A DNA stretch of 9,273 nucleotides. Source: Lachnospiraceae bacterium UBA1778 (GTDB lineage: Bacteria > Bacillota > Clostridia > Lachnospirales > Lachnospiraceae). Location of the stretch: contig DCGM01000069.1 in assembly GCA_002315255.1 (NCBI GenBank), positions 845 through 10,117 on the forward strand, given 5' to 3'. Shown here piece after piece: positions 1 through 5,952 of the stretch. A model generated the notes under the pieces. The model was not told where the DNA came from. It did no database searches and saw only the letters and a list, made by a program, of their open reading frames with translations. The translations under genes and the position numbers were made by a program. Every line of letters starts with the position of its first letter. Positions within the stretch are counted from its first letter, which is position 1.

Positions 1-601
1 CCAGCCATTCGATGGATTCTATGTCCAGGTGGTTGGTCGGCTCATCGAGGAGCAGAAGATCCGGCTTGATGAGAAGGAGCTTGCAGAGCGCAATGCGCGT
101 CTTTTCGCCGCCGGAGCAGGTGGATACGTTTTTCTTAAAGTCCTCCTCGGTGAAACCGAGTCCCTTTAAGACACCGGTTACTTCCGAACGGATCGCGTAT
201 CCGTTCTCGGAGTCGAACTTTTCCTGAAGGTTAGAGAGGCGCTTTAAAAGAGCCTCCGCATCGTGACCGCCGCAGGCTTCAATCTGTTTTTCCAATGCCC
301 GCATTTCCAGCTCGAGATCAGCCACCTCTTTTCGGATGCTTAAGACTTCCTCGAAAATCGGCGCATCTGAATCGAGGTCCTCATGCTGCGAAAGATAGCC
401 GAATGCGGCGCCTTTCGAAAGGAAAAACTCGCCGGAGTCTGCGGCCATTTTTCCCGCGAGAATCTTAAAGAGAGTCGATTTTCCGGCGCCATTGTTTCCG
501 ACGAGGGCGGCCTTTTCGCGGTCCTCGATATGGAAGGTGGCATCCTTCAAAACCGTATCGTCTAAAAATGCTTTTGTAATGTGGTTAACCGATAAAATCA
601 T
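1..601 (-). CDS. ABC-F family ATP-binding protein, N-terminal part (cut by window edge)
   Basis: Soluble ABC-F ATPases act on the ribosome (translation factors or antibiotic-resistance proteins) and have no membrane domain. The reverse strand reads 200 residues from ATG at 601, preceded by AGGAAAGG. Visible in the first nucleotide-binding domain are Walker A GNNGAGKST (residues 35-43), a Q-loop-like YLSQHE (about 69-74), a helical stretch (about 90-140), the signature CSGGEKTR (162-169) and Walker B running into DEPTNHLD (186-193); the DEPTNHLD form is typical of ABC-F proteins. The signature starts with Cys where Leu is usual. Full members are about 500-650 residues with two such domains, so more than half lies outside the window. 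The gene is divergent from rex and their promoters overlap. Family assignment is secure; the subfamily (YdiF/Uup-like housekeeping or resistance type) cannot be decided from this half. Confidence 0.93.
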   Translation of the reverse strand, partial: MILSVNHITKAFLDDTVLKDATFHIEDREKAALVGNNGAGKSTLFKILAGKMAADSGEFFLSKGAAFGYLSQHEDLDSDAPIFEEVLSIRKEVADLELEMRALEKQIEACGGHDAEALLKRLSNLQEKFDSENGYAIRSEVTGVLKGLGFTEEDFKKNVSTCSGGEKTRIALCKLLLIKPDLLLLDEPTNHLDIESIEWL

Positions 602-621
602 GATGATTCCTTTCCTCGGCT

Positions 622-650
622 ATTTTACACGAAAAAGTCAAGATTGACAA
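622..650 (-). promoter_or_regulatory. Predicted promoter of the ABC-F gene
   Basis: On the minus strand, TTGTCA (650-645) and TAAAAT (627-622) are separated by exactly 17 bp, a good vegetative promoter. The predicted start near 615 would leave a leader of only about 14 nt, with the ribosome binding site almost at the 5' end. The -35 box overlaps that of the rex promoter on the other strand. Confidence 0.5.
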
Positions 651-672
651 GGAAAATGAAAGATTGTATAAT
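644..672 (+). promoter_or_regulatory. Predicted housekeeping promoter of rex
   Basis: TTGACA (644-649) and TATAAT (667-672) are perfect consensus hexamers with a 17-bp spacer. Transcription would start near 679, giving rex a leader of about 90 nt. A short inverted repeat GTCAA-GA-TTGAC (637-648) overlaps the -35 box. No classical Rex box (TTGTTAA-N4-TTAACAA) is seen here, so autoregulation by Rex is not evident. Confidence 0.8.
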
Positions 673-767
673 TTTCTACAAACGAAGATTCAAATCGAAT
701 GAAGGTTCGGATTGAACGAAGAACTGACCGGACCCTGTCAGATCAGGCCCGCCAGATTAGGAGATTT

Positions 768-1412
768 ATGGAAGAAGTAAAAGTTTCAAAGGCGGTTATC
801 AGCCGCCTGCCACGATATTATCGGTATCTGGAAGAATTATTAAATAACGGCGTAGAGCGGATTTCTTCGCAGGAGCTTTCTGAAATGATGCATGTGACCG
901 CATCGCAGATCCGCCAGGACCTGAATCATTTCGGCGGCTTCGGCCAGCAGGGCTATGGTTACCGTGTCGAAAACCTGCATGACGAAATCGGAAAAATCCT
1001 AGGCATTGACCGGATCACGCATCTGATTCTGATCGGCGCCGGAAACTTAGGACAGGCTTTAGCCAATTATACGAACTACCGCCGCCGCGGCTTCTGCATT
1101 GAAGCGATTTTCGATAAGGATCCGGCGAAAATCGGAACGGAGGTCTATAAGATTCCGGTCCGTGACATCAATGAACTGGAAACTTATATTGCGGAGCACC
1201 CGGTCGACATTGCGACGATCACCATCCCGAAGGAACAGGCTGTCCTCGTGGCGGACCGTCTCGTGAAGGCAGGAGTGAAGGCTATCTGGAACTTCGCTCA
1301 CACGGACCTCGCAGTCCCGGAGGATGTGGCAGTGGAAAACGTGCATCTTTCGGAAAGTCTGATGCATCTTTCCTATAAGCTGAAGGCCCGCGAGGAAGAG
1401 AAGAAGAGGTAA
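768..1412 (+). CDS. rex: Redox-sensing transcriptional repressor Rex
   Basis: Rex senses the NADH/NAD+ ratio and represses fermentation and anaerobic respiration genes when NAD+ dominates; NADH binding releases it from DNA. The product is 214 residues, the family's usual size. Residues 1-75 form the winged helix, with SRLPRYYRYLEELL (12-25), the SSQELSEMM helix and ASQIRQDLNHFGGFG (45-59). A Rossmann fold follows, with dinucleotide motif GAGNLGQAL (90-98) and a C-terminal helix for domain swapping. An in-frame ATG at 699 would add 23 basic residues, but it lacks a ribosome binding site and the family normally starts close to KVSKAVISRLPRYY; the ATG at 768 has AGGAG four bases upstream, so 768 is preferred. 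The gene is followed after 45 bp by a small cysteine-rich membrane protein, and both end at the 1633-1675 terminator. Confidence 0.96.
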   Translation: MEEVKVSKAVISRLPRYYRYLEELLNNGVERISSQELSEMMHVTASQIRQDLNHFGGFGQQGYGYRVENLHDEIGKILGIDRITHLILIGAGNLGQALANYTNYRRRGFCIEAIFDKDPAKIGTEVYKIPVRDINELETYIAEHPVDIATITIPKEQAVLVADRLVKAGVKAIWNFAHTDLAVPEDVAVENVHLSESLMHLSYKLKAREEEKKR

Positions 1413-1457
1413 CGGGCGGCTTTGAAAGTGCGGATTGGACGCAGGAAGGCATAAGCA

Positions 1458-1631
1458 ATGAATGAACTTCTGAATGACCCCGCGACGCTGATCGTCGCAT
1501 TGGTCCTGTTAGCGGTCGTGATTCTGGTGATTCTTAAAATGCGGAAAGACCGGAAGAACGGGAAAGGACATTGCGGCTCAGACTGCGGAAACTGCAGCTA
1601 TTACGGCGAATGCCGGAAAGATAAAAAGTAA
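1458..1631 (+). CDS. Small FeoB-associated-type Cys-rich membrane protein
   Basis: A 57-residue protein with ATG at 1458 and AGGAAGG eight bases upstream (1443-1449). Residues about 10-26 form one hydrophobic helix (LIVALVLLAVVILVIL), followed by a basic stretch KMRKDRKNGKG and then C39-x3-C43-x2-C46-x5-C52. This matches the small 'FeoB-associated Cys-rich membrane protein' family, which is usually encoded beside the ferrous iron transporter FeoB and whose role is unproven; the cysteines suggest metal or redox chemistry. No feo gene lies in the window. It is instead the second gene after rex, and the terminator begins two bases past the stop, so the two very likely share a transcript. The positive-inside rule would put the cysteine tail in the cytoplasm. 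Existence as a gene is well supported; the family call is by pattern from memory. Confidence 0.82.
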   Translation: MNELLNDPATLIVALVLLAVVILVILKMRKDRKNGKGHCGSDCGNCSYYGECRKDKK

Positions 1632-1632
1632 G

Positions 1633-1675
1633 AATCATCCCCCTTTTCTGAATGCAGAAGAGGGGGATGATTTTT
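1633..1675 (+). terminator. Intrinsic terminator of rex operon, probably bidirectional
   Basis: An 18-bp stem (1633-1650 with 1655-1672, one G-U pair) has a tetraloop AATG and a C5/G5 block, and runs into TTTTT. Read on the other strand, the stem is followed by TTCTTACTTTTT, so it may also stop transcription coming out of the convergent lacI gene. Confidence 0.93.
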
Positions 1676-1700
1676 CATATCTGTAATCGTGAAGGTATTT

Positions 1701-1744
1701 GTAGTTTTATCGTAGTTTTATCATAGTTTTATCGAAGTTTTACC
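1701..1744. repeat. Four tandem 11-bp repeats at the 3' end of lacI
   Basis: Units are GTAGTTTTATC (1701-1711), GTAGTTTTATC (1712-1722), ATAGTTTTATC (1723-1733) and GAAGTTTTACC (1734-1744), two identical and two diverged. The last unit contains the lacI stop codon (TAA on the minus strand, 1742-1740). Because 11 is not a multiple of three, each unit places a minus-strand TAA in a different frame. The period equals about one DNA helical turn, so all copies would face the same side of the helix. Confidence 0.9.
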
Positions 1745-2699
1745 GTGTGGTTTTTCCCCATTTGACGCTCGCGGAGATCTTGAACGGTTCATAATTTCCT
1801 TCTCCGTCGACACATTCGAGAAGATGCTGCGCCGCAATATACCCACGCTCATAGTTCGGGACCTGGATCGTCGTGAGCCCCATCGCCTTGGCGGTCTCGG
1901 TTTCATCAAAACCGGTAACGGAGATATCTTCCGGCACGCGAACGCCGTGCTCACGGAATGCGCGGATCGCGCCGATGGCCATATCGTCATTGGCGCAGAT
2001 GAGCGCATGGGGCAGATGCTCATTCAGCATGAGAAGGCGCGCTGCCTGGTAACCGCTTTTCTCCGTGAAATCACCGGTATAGCAGTTGTCGCGGCGTAGA
2101 TGGAAACCGGATTCCCGTAGCGCATCATTGACTGCCTTCAAACGTTCGCTGTTATCGAGCGTATCAAGCCCGGAACAGAAGGCGAAGGTTTTACATTTCT
2201 TTTGAATGAGACCGGTTACCAGCTCCTTTTGCGGGAGATAGTTATTTACCAGAATGCTTTTGACATTTTTCTCGTCGATCAAACGGTCCAATACCACAAC
2301 CGGATAATCATCCTTCGCATGCCGGATGATCGTCGCATCACTGACACCCCGATCCAGGATAATACAGCCGCAGCTCGTATTCCGGTTCATATAATGCTCG
2401 ACATTCCGGTTTGTGCAGATGAGCAGGTCATAGCCCTTCGAATAGACATAATCGCTGATCCCCTGAATGATTTTCAGATAAAAGGAACGTTCAAAATTAC
2501 TGAAGTTAAAGAGGACGGTCCTGGAAGAGCCTGTTTTCGCCCGTCCGACGCCGGTTCCTGCCTGATAATGATTTTCTTCGCAGAGTTCCAGAATCTTTGC
2601 TCTGGTTTCTTTCCCGACATTTTTTCTTCCGTTAAGCACATTTGAAACGGTAGCCGGTGAAACTCCCGCTTGAGCGGCGATGTCTGATATTTTAATCAT
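1740..2699 (-). CDS. LacI-family transcriptional regulator of the sugar operon
   Basis: A sugar-responsive DNA-binding protein of 319 residues. The N-terminal helix-turn-helix is clear: IKISDIAAQAGVSPATVSNV (2-21), then LNGRKNV and a third helix to about residue 44. Residues about 60-310 form the periplasmic-binding-protein-like effector domain, with ALICANDDMAIGA, PEDISVTGFDETETA and a terminal SVKWGKTTR. ATG at 2699 is chosen because GAGG lies seven bases upstream and the helix-turn-helix starts at residue 2; an upstream in-frame ATG at 2750 would add 17 residues that run through the promoter repeats. The hinge after HYQ reads AGTGVGRAKTG and lacks the usual ARxL leucine that inserts into the operator centre. 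It is divergent from the sugar operon, whose regulator it probably is; the effector cannot be read from sequence. Confidence 0.93.
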   Translation of the reverse strand: MIKISDIAAQAGVSPATVSNVLNGRKNVGKETRAKILELCEENHYQAGTGVGRAKTGSSRTVLFNFSNFERSFYLKIIQGISDYVYSKGYDLLICTNRNVEHYMNRNTSCGCIILDRGVSDATIIRHAKDDYPVVVLDRLIDEKNVKSILVNNYLPQKELVTGLIQKKCKTFAFCSGLDTLDNSERLKAVNDALRESGFHLRRDNCYTGDFTEKSGYQAARLLMLNEHLPHALICANDDMAIGAIRAFREHGVRVPEDISVTGFDETETAKAMGLTTIQVPNYERGYIAAQHLLECVDGEGNYEPFKISASVKWGKTTR

Positions 2700-2712
2700 A
2701 AAAGAACCTCGT

Positions 2713-2769
2713 TGGTAAAATGATAATGTTTTACTGATAAAGTTTACCATAAAGATTAGTAAAAATCAA
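2713..2769 (-). promoter_or_regulatory. Putative lacI promoter overlapping inverted and direct repeats
   Basis: On the minus strand, TTGATT (2769-2764) and TAAACT (2746-2741) are 17 bp apart, a moderate promoter. The same stretch holds related half-sites: TGGTAAA (2713-2719) inverted against TTTACCA (2743-2749), GTAAAA (2715-2720) inverted against TTTTAC (2729-2734), and two 14-bp direct repeats starting TGATAA (2721-2734 and 2735-2748, 11 of 14 identical). These sit where an autorepressor would block lacI transcription. The binding protein is not proven. Confidence 0.4.
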
Positions 2770-2871
2770 TTAAATTACTTCATGATTTACATAAAGAGCA
2801 TATATCATTAGGCAAGAAGACGATAAACAAGTCTGTAAATTGTACATATGTAACAAAACAGAAGACTGAAC

Positions 2872-2890
2872 TTTGACAATTATTGTCAAA
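2872..2890. promoter_or_regulatory. Perfect 19-bp palindrome, candidate operator over the -35 box
   Basis: TTTGACAAT-T-ATTGTCAAA has two perfect 9-bp arms around one central base and covers the -35 box and part of the spacer of the sugar operon promoter. A dimeric repressor bound here would exclude RNA polymerase. The divergent LacI-family protein is the obvious candidate, though the site lacks the central CG common in that family. Confidence 0.65.
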
Positions 2891-2901
2891 AATCATACAA
2901 T
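2873..2901 (+). promoter_or_regulatory. Predicted promoter of the sugar uptake and phosphorolysis operon
   Basis: TTGACA (2873-2878) is a perfect -35 and TACAAT (2896-2901) a near-consensus -10, 17 bp apart, with A/T-rich DNA upstream. The predicted start near 2908 leaves a leader of about 45 nt before the binding-protein gene. The strength of the hexamers implies that control is by repression. Confidence 0.82.
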
Positions 2902-2910
2902 TTGTTATAG

Positions 2911-2941
2911 AAAAAAAGCGGTTTTTTTAATCGCAAAAAAA
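2911..2941 (+). promoter_or_regulatory. A7/T7/A7 element in the 5' leader, possible operator or catabolite site
   Basis: A7-GCGG-T7 (2911-2928) is a near palindrome around a central CG, one mismatched pair from perfect, starting about three bases after the predicted transcript start. Its AAGCGGTTT core agrees with the centre of catabolite (cre) sites, but the outer TG/CA bases are missing. A second A7 (2935-2941) directly precedes the GGGG of the ribosome binding site, so the T7 tract can pair with either A7 tract in RNA. Role unproven. Confidence 0.3.
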
Positions 2942-2952
2942 GGGGTACAAAA

Positions 2953-4158
2953 ATGAAAAAAGCTTTAACAATGGCACTTGCAATTGTTCTTGTCCTCAGC
3001 ACCTTACTGACGGGCTGCCAGGAGAAGAAGACGACGAAGCTCACCATCTTCCAGTCTAAGACGGAAATCATGGATGAACTTACGAAATGTGTTGCTGATT
3101 TCACGAAAGAAACCGGCATCCAGGTTGAACTGTGGGAAACCACCGGTGACAGCTATTACACCGACTTAAAGACTGGTCTTTCTACGAAGAAGGGCCCGAC
3201 CCTTTTCTCCCTCGCTCCGGGTTCTGAGTCGATCGAACTCGCTGATTACCTTGCAGATGTTTCTGGTCTTTCCTTCATTGGTAAGGTCAGCAAAGGCATG
3301 GTAAACGAAGTCAACGGAAAGAAAGTCGGCATTCCGTATACGCTTGAAGGATTCGGACTTGTCTATAACGCAGACATGGTCAAAACCGATGACATCAACA
3401 CCACCGCGAAGCTCATTGCTTACTTACAGGATGCAAAGGCTGACGGCATCAACGGCCTGGGATTCTCTCAGGAAGACTACTTCCTCATCATGCATGTTCT
3501 GAACGCTCCGTTCGCGCTTCAGGCTGATCCGGATGATTTCCTTGCAAAGGTTCTTAAGGGCGAAGTCAAACTGTATGACTATGCCGAATTCAAAGAATTT
3601 GCAACCCTTATGGAAGCTGTCCGTGAGAACTGCACTAACCCGGTTAACCTTACTTATGATGGAAACTGCGGCGACTTCGCAACCGAAAAGACCGCTATGA
3701 TCCATCAGGGCAACTGGTGCTATGGCATGTTCAAAGATTACAATGTAGACTTTGACATGGGCATCGCTGCTGTTCCGCTTTGCGGAAATAACAAGGTTTC
3801 TGTTTCTGTTCCGGCTGCATGGTATATCAATGATGATGCTACCGCAGAAGAGAAGGAAGCTGCGAAGAAGTTCCTTGAGTGGTTATATACCAGCGAGACC
3901 GGCAAGGATTACCTCATGAACAAGTTCGGATTTGTTCCGGTTGTTGAAGGTATGACCTCTGAGAACCTTGATCCGATTTCTACGGCTGTTTCTGCTGCTG
4001 CAGCTGCAGGCAACACCATTCCGTGGAGCCTTTCCAATTGGCCGGCAGGCATTTCTTCTTCTCTCGCTCCGATCGTCGCTGAATTCTTTGTTTCTGAGAT
4101 GACTGGCGAAGAACTTGTCAACAAGTTAAACGAAGCTTTCGTAAAGGCTGCAAAATAA
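2953..4158 (+). CDS. Sugar ABC transporter substrate-binding lipoprotein
   Basis: The extracellular receptor of a family 1 (carbohydrate) ABC importer, which captures the sugar and hands it to the permeases. It is 401 residues long. The N-terminus has a basic MKKA, a hydrophobic core and lipobox L19-T-G-C22, so the mature protein would be lipid-anchored at Cys22. The chain continues with KLTIFQSKTEI, a GIPYTLEGFGLVYNADMV segment typical of the family and a KKFLEWLYTSETGKDYL helix near residues 295-315. ATG at 2953 has AGGGG seven bases upstream. It is the first gene of the operon and is followed by a strong hairpin before the permeases, consistent with the receptor being made in excess. Residues do not reveal the sugar; the downstream phosphorylase suggests an alpha-glucosyl disaccharide. 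Confidence 0.95.
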   Translation: MKKALTMALAIVLVLSTLLTGCQEKKTTKLTIFQSKTEIMDELTKCVADFTKETGIQVELWETTGDSYYTDLKTGLSTKKGPTLFSLAPGSESIELADYLADVSGLSFIGKVSKGMVNEVNGKKVGIPYTLEGFGLVYNADMVKTDDINTTAKLIAYLQDAKADGINGLGFSQEDYFLIMHVLNAPFALQADPDDFLAKVLKGEVKLYDYAEFKEFATLMEAVRENCTNPVNLTYDGNCGDFATEKTAMIHQGNWCYGMFKDYNVDFDMGIAAVPLCGNNKVSVSVPAAWYINDDATAEEKEAAKKFLEWLYTSETGKDYLMNKFGFVPVVEGMTSENLDPISTAVSAAAAAGNTIPWSLSNWPAGISSSLAPIVAEFFVSEMTGEELVNKLNEAFVKAAK

Positions 4159-4192
4159 GCTTTTCTAAGGCTTAAATCATGTTTCAGGCAGG

Positions 4193-4221
4193 ATGGTGCT
4201 GTCGCTTAGCGACAGCACCAT
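4193..4221 (+). other. Strong intercistronic hairpin without U-tract
   Basis: Two perfect 14-base arms (4193-4206 and 4208-4221) surround one T; in RNA this folds as about 13 bp with loop UUA. The following bases, TCGCAATATC, contain no T-run, so it is not a standard terminator. In this position, between receptor and permease genes, such hairpins commonly protect the upstream mRNA from 3' exonucleases or give partial termination, raising receptor over permease. The rest of the 106-bp gap holds only the ribosome binding site of the next gene. Confidence 0.85.
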
Positions 4222-4264
4222 TCGCAATATCTTTATCCTTAAATTCTCTGGAAAGGAGAATCAT

Positions 4265-5113
4265 ATGAAGAAAATGAGTAAAGGCTGGTATGCATTATTT
4301 ACCTTGCCTCTTATGCTCACATTTGCACTTGTGGTATGCGTTCCTTTCGTGATCGGTATCGCCCTGTCATTCGTGGAATGGGACGGCCTCTCCAAGCATG
4401 AAATGGTTTTTGTAGGATTCCAGAATTATGTGGAAGTCTTTTCAGACGAACGCTTCTTAAACTCTGCAGTCCGTACTACCATTTATACGCTTTTGAGCGT
4501 TGTCTCCGTGAATGTGGTCGGCCTTATTTTCGCGTTGATCGTCACCACGAAGCTGAAAACCGCAAATGTAGCGAGAACCATGCTCTTTGTGCCGTATCTT
4601 ATCGGCGGACTGATCCTCGGCTTTATTTGGAAGAGCGTATTTTCTGATTTCTTCATTTCATTGGGACTCGGAAACTGGCTGACGGATAAGACGAATGCAA
4701 TGATTGCGATGGTGATTGTTACGACCTGGCAGATGGCAGGATATGTGATGATCGTTTATATCACCGGCATTATGGCGATTCCGGACGATGTAATGGAGGC
4801 TGCTTCTGTAGACGGTGCGAACTTCCTGACCACTCTTTTCAAGGTGAAACTTCCGCTCCTTATGCCGTCTTTCACCATCTGTCTTTTCCTGACGCTTTCA
4901 AACTGCTTCAAGGTCTATGACGTGAACGTGGCATTGACCGGAGCAGGTCCGAACTACCAGTCGGAAATGTTCTCATTAAACATCTATAATGAGATTTACG
5001 ATTTAAGCAATTTCGGATACGGCCAGGCGAAGGCCATCATATTCTTCCTGATTATCGCGGTCATCACGTTGATTCAGGTCAGCATCACGAAGAAGAGGGA
5101 GGTGTCAATGTAA
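4265..5113 (+). CDS. Sugar ABC transporter permease, MalF/UgpA type
   Basis: One of two membrane subunits forming the translocation channel. It has 282 residues with about six hydrophobic helices, near 10-34, 71-94, 105-122, 145-168, 202-222 and 258-276. The cytoplasmic EAA loop that docks with the ATPase is clear at 178-199, beginning EAASVDGA and ending KLPLL. ATG at 4265 is chosen because AGGAG lies six bases upstream and the MKKMSKGW start leads into the first helix; an in-frame ATG at 4193 would begin at the foot of the intercistronic hairpin and has no ribosome binding site. The stop overlaps the start of the second permease by one base (TAATG), indicating translational coupling. Confidence 0.95.
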   Translation: MKKMSKGWYALFTLPLMLTFALVVCVPFVIGIALSFVEWDGLSKHEMVFVGFQNYVEVFSDERFLNSAVRTTIYTLLSVVSVNVVGLIFALIVTTKLKTANVARTMLFVPYLIGGLILGFIWKSVFSDFFISLGLGNWLTDKTNAMIAMVIVTTWQMAGYVMIVYITGIMAIPDDVMEAASVDGANFLTTLFKVKLPLLMPSFTICLFLTLSNCFKVYDVNVALTGAGPNYQSEMFSLNIYNEIYDLSNFGYGQAKAIIFFLIIAVITLIQVSITKKREVSM

Positions 5114-5952
5114 TGAAGACTGTAAAAAAGATCATTCCAAACGCCTTATTAATGCTTTTCTGCCTTCTTTACCTTCTGCCGTTCTACATGATTCTGACGA
5201 ACTCGTTTAAGAACCGCGCAGAAATGTACGAAGACATGATGGCATTGCCGAAGAACTTTTCTCTCCAGTATTACGAGAGCGCCCTCAGCAAGATGAATTT
5301 CGTTACTTCAATCATCAATTCACTCGTCATTACGCTGATTTCTATCGCGATTCTGGTAATTCTCTGTTCCATGACCGCATGGGTAGTCGCTCGAGTGAAG
5401 AATAAGATGAGCGTCTTTATCTTCGGAATTTTAGTTGCGACGATGCTGATTCCGTTCCAGACGATCATGATGCCTCTTATGATTGAAATGAGCTGGCTGG
5501 GTGAAACGCTGGGGATTCAGATCACGGACTCAATTCCGGGCCTGATCTTTATGTACATTGGATTTGGAGCCGGTATGGGCGTGTTCCTGTATAACGGTTT
5601 CATCTCCTCCATCCCGATTTCATTGGAAGAAGCGGCGACGATTGACGGCTGCAATACCTGGAAAACCTTCTGGAAAATCGTTTTCCCGATGCTGAAACCG
5701 ACTACGATGACCGTAATCATTCTGGACGTCATCTGGATCTGGAATGACTATCTGCTTCCGTCACTTACATTGAAGTCAAAAGCAAACCGTACCATCCCGA
5801 TTTCGGCCGCGAAGTTCTTCGGCCAGTATACGATCAGCTGGAACGAGGCGATGGCTGCACTGGTTATCACCATTATTCCGGTTGCGATTTTCTATTTGTG
5901 TTGCCAGAAATATATTATTAAAGGCGTTGCAGCAGGTGCTGTTAAGGGTTGA
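5113..5952 (+). CDS. Sugar ABC transporter permease, MalG/UgpE type
   Basis: The second channel subunit, 279 residues. Hydrophobic helices lie near 9-28, 66-93, 100-123, 143-165, 198-215 and 245-265. The EAA loop is at about 173-193, beginning EAATIDGC and ending FPMLKP, followed by the family's usual WIWNDYLLP segment. The start overlaps the stop of the preceding permease by one base, with AGGGAGG about ten bases upstream. No ATP-binding subunit follows: the next gene, 26 bp on, is a phosphorylase. In Bacillota such incomplete family 1 importers usually share a distantly encoded ATPase of the MsmX/UgpC type. Confidence 0.95.
   Translation: MKTVKKIIPNALLMLFCLLYLLPFYMILTNSFKNRAEMYEDMMALPKNFSLQYYESALSKMNFVTSIINSLVITLISIAILVILCSMTAWVVARVKNKMSVFIFGILVATMLIPFQTIMMPLMIEMSWLGETLGIQITDSIPGLIFMYIGFGAGMGVFLYNGFISSIPISLEEAATIDGCNTWKTFWKIVFPMLKPTTMTVIILDVIWIWNDYLLPSLTLKSKANRTIPISAAKFFGQYTISWNEAMAALVITIIPVAIFYLCCQKYIIKGVAAGAVKG

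Noticed and set aside
699..767. N-terminal 23-residue extension of Rex from ATG at 699
   Set aside because: No ribosome binding site precedes 699, the added residues are unlike the family, and the ATG at 768 with AGGAG gives the normal length.
2700..2750. Longer LacI start at 2750
   Set aside because: The extra 17 residues run through the promoter repeats; ATG at 2699 has GAGG upstream and places the helix-turn-helix at residue 2.
2840..2856. Rex operator upstream of the sugar operon
   Set aside because: On the minus strand it reads TTGTTACATATGTACAA, which has the outer TTGT/ACAA but not the TTAA symmetry of a Rex box.
4193..4235. Intrinsic terminator after the binding-protein gene
   Set aside because: The stem is strong but the sequence after it has no T-run, and the permeases downstream have no promoter that I can see.
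4193..4264. Longer permease start at 4193
   Set aside because: This ATG is the base of the intercistronic hairpin and has no ribosome binding site; 4265 has AGGAG at ideal spacing.
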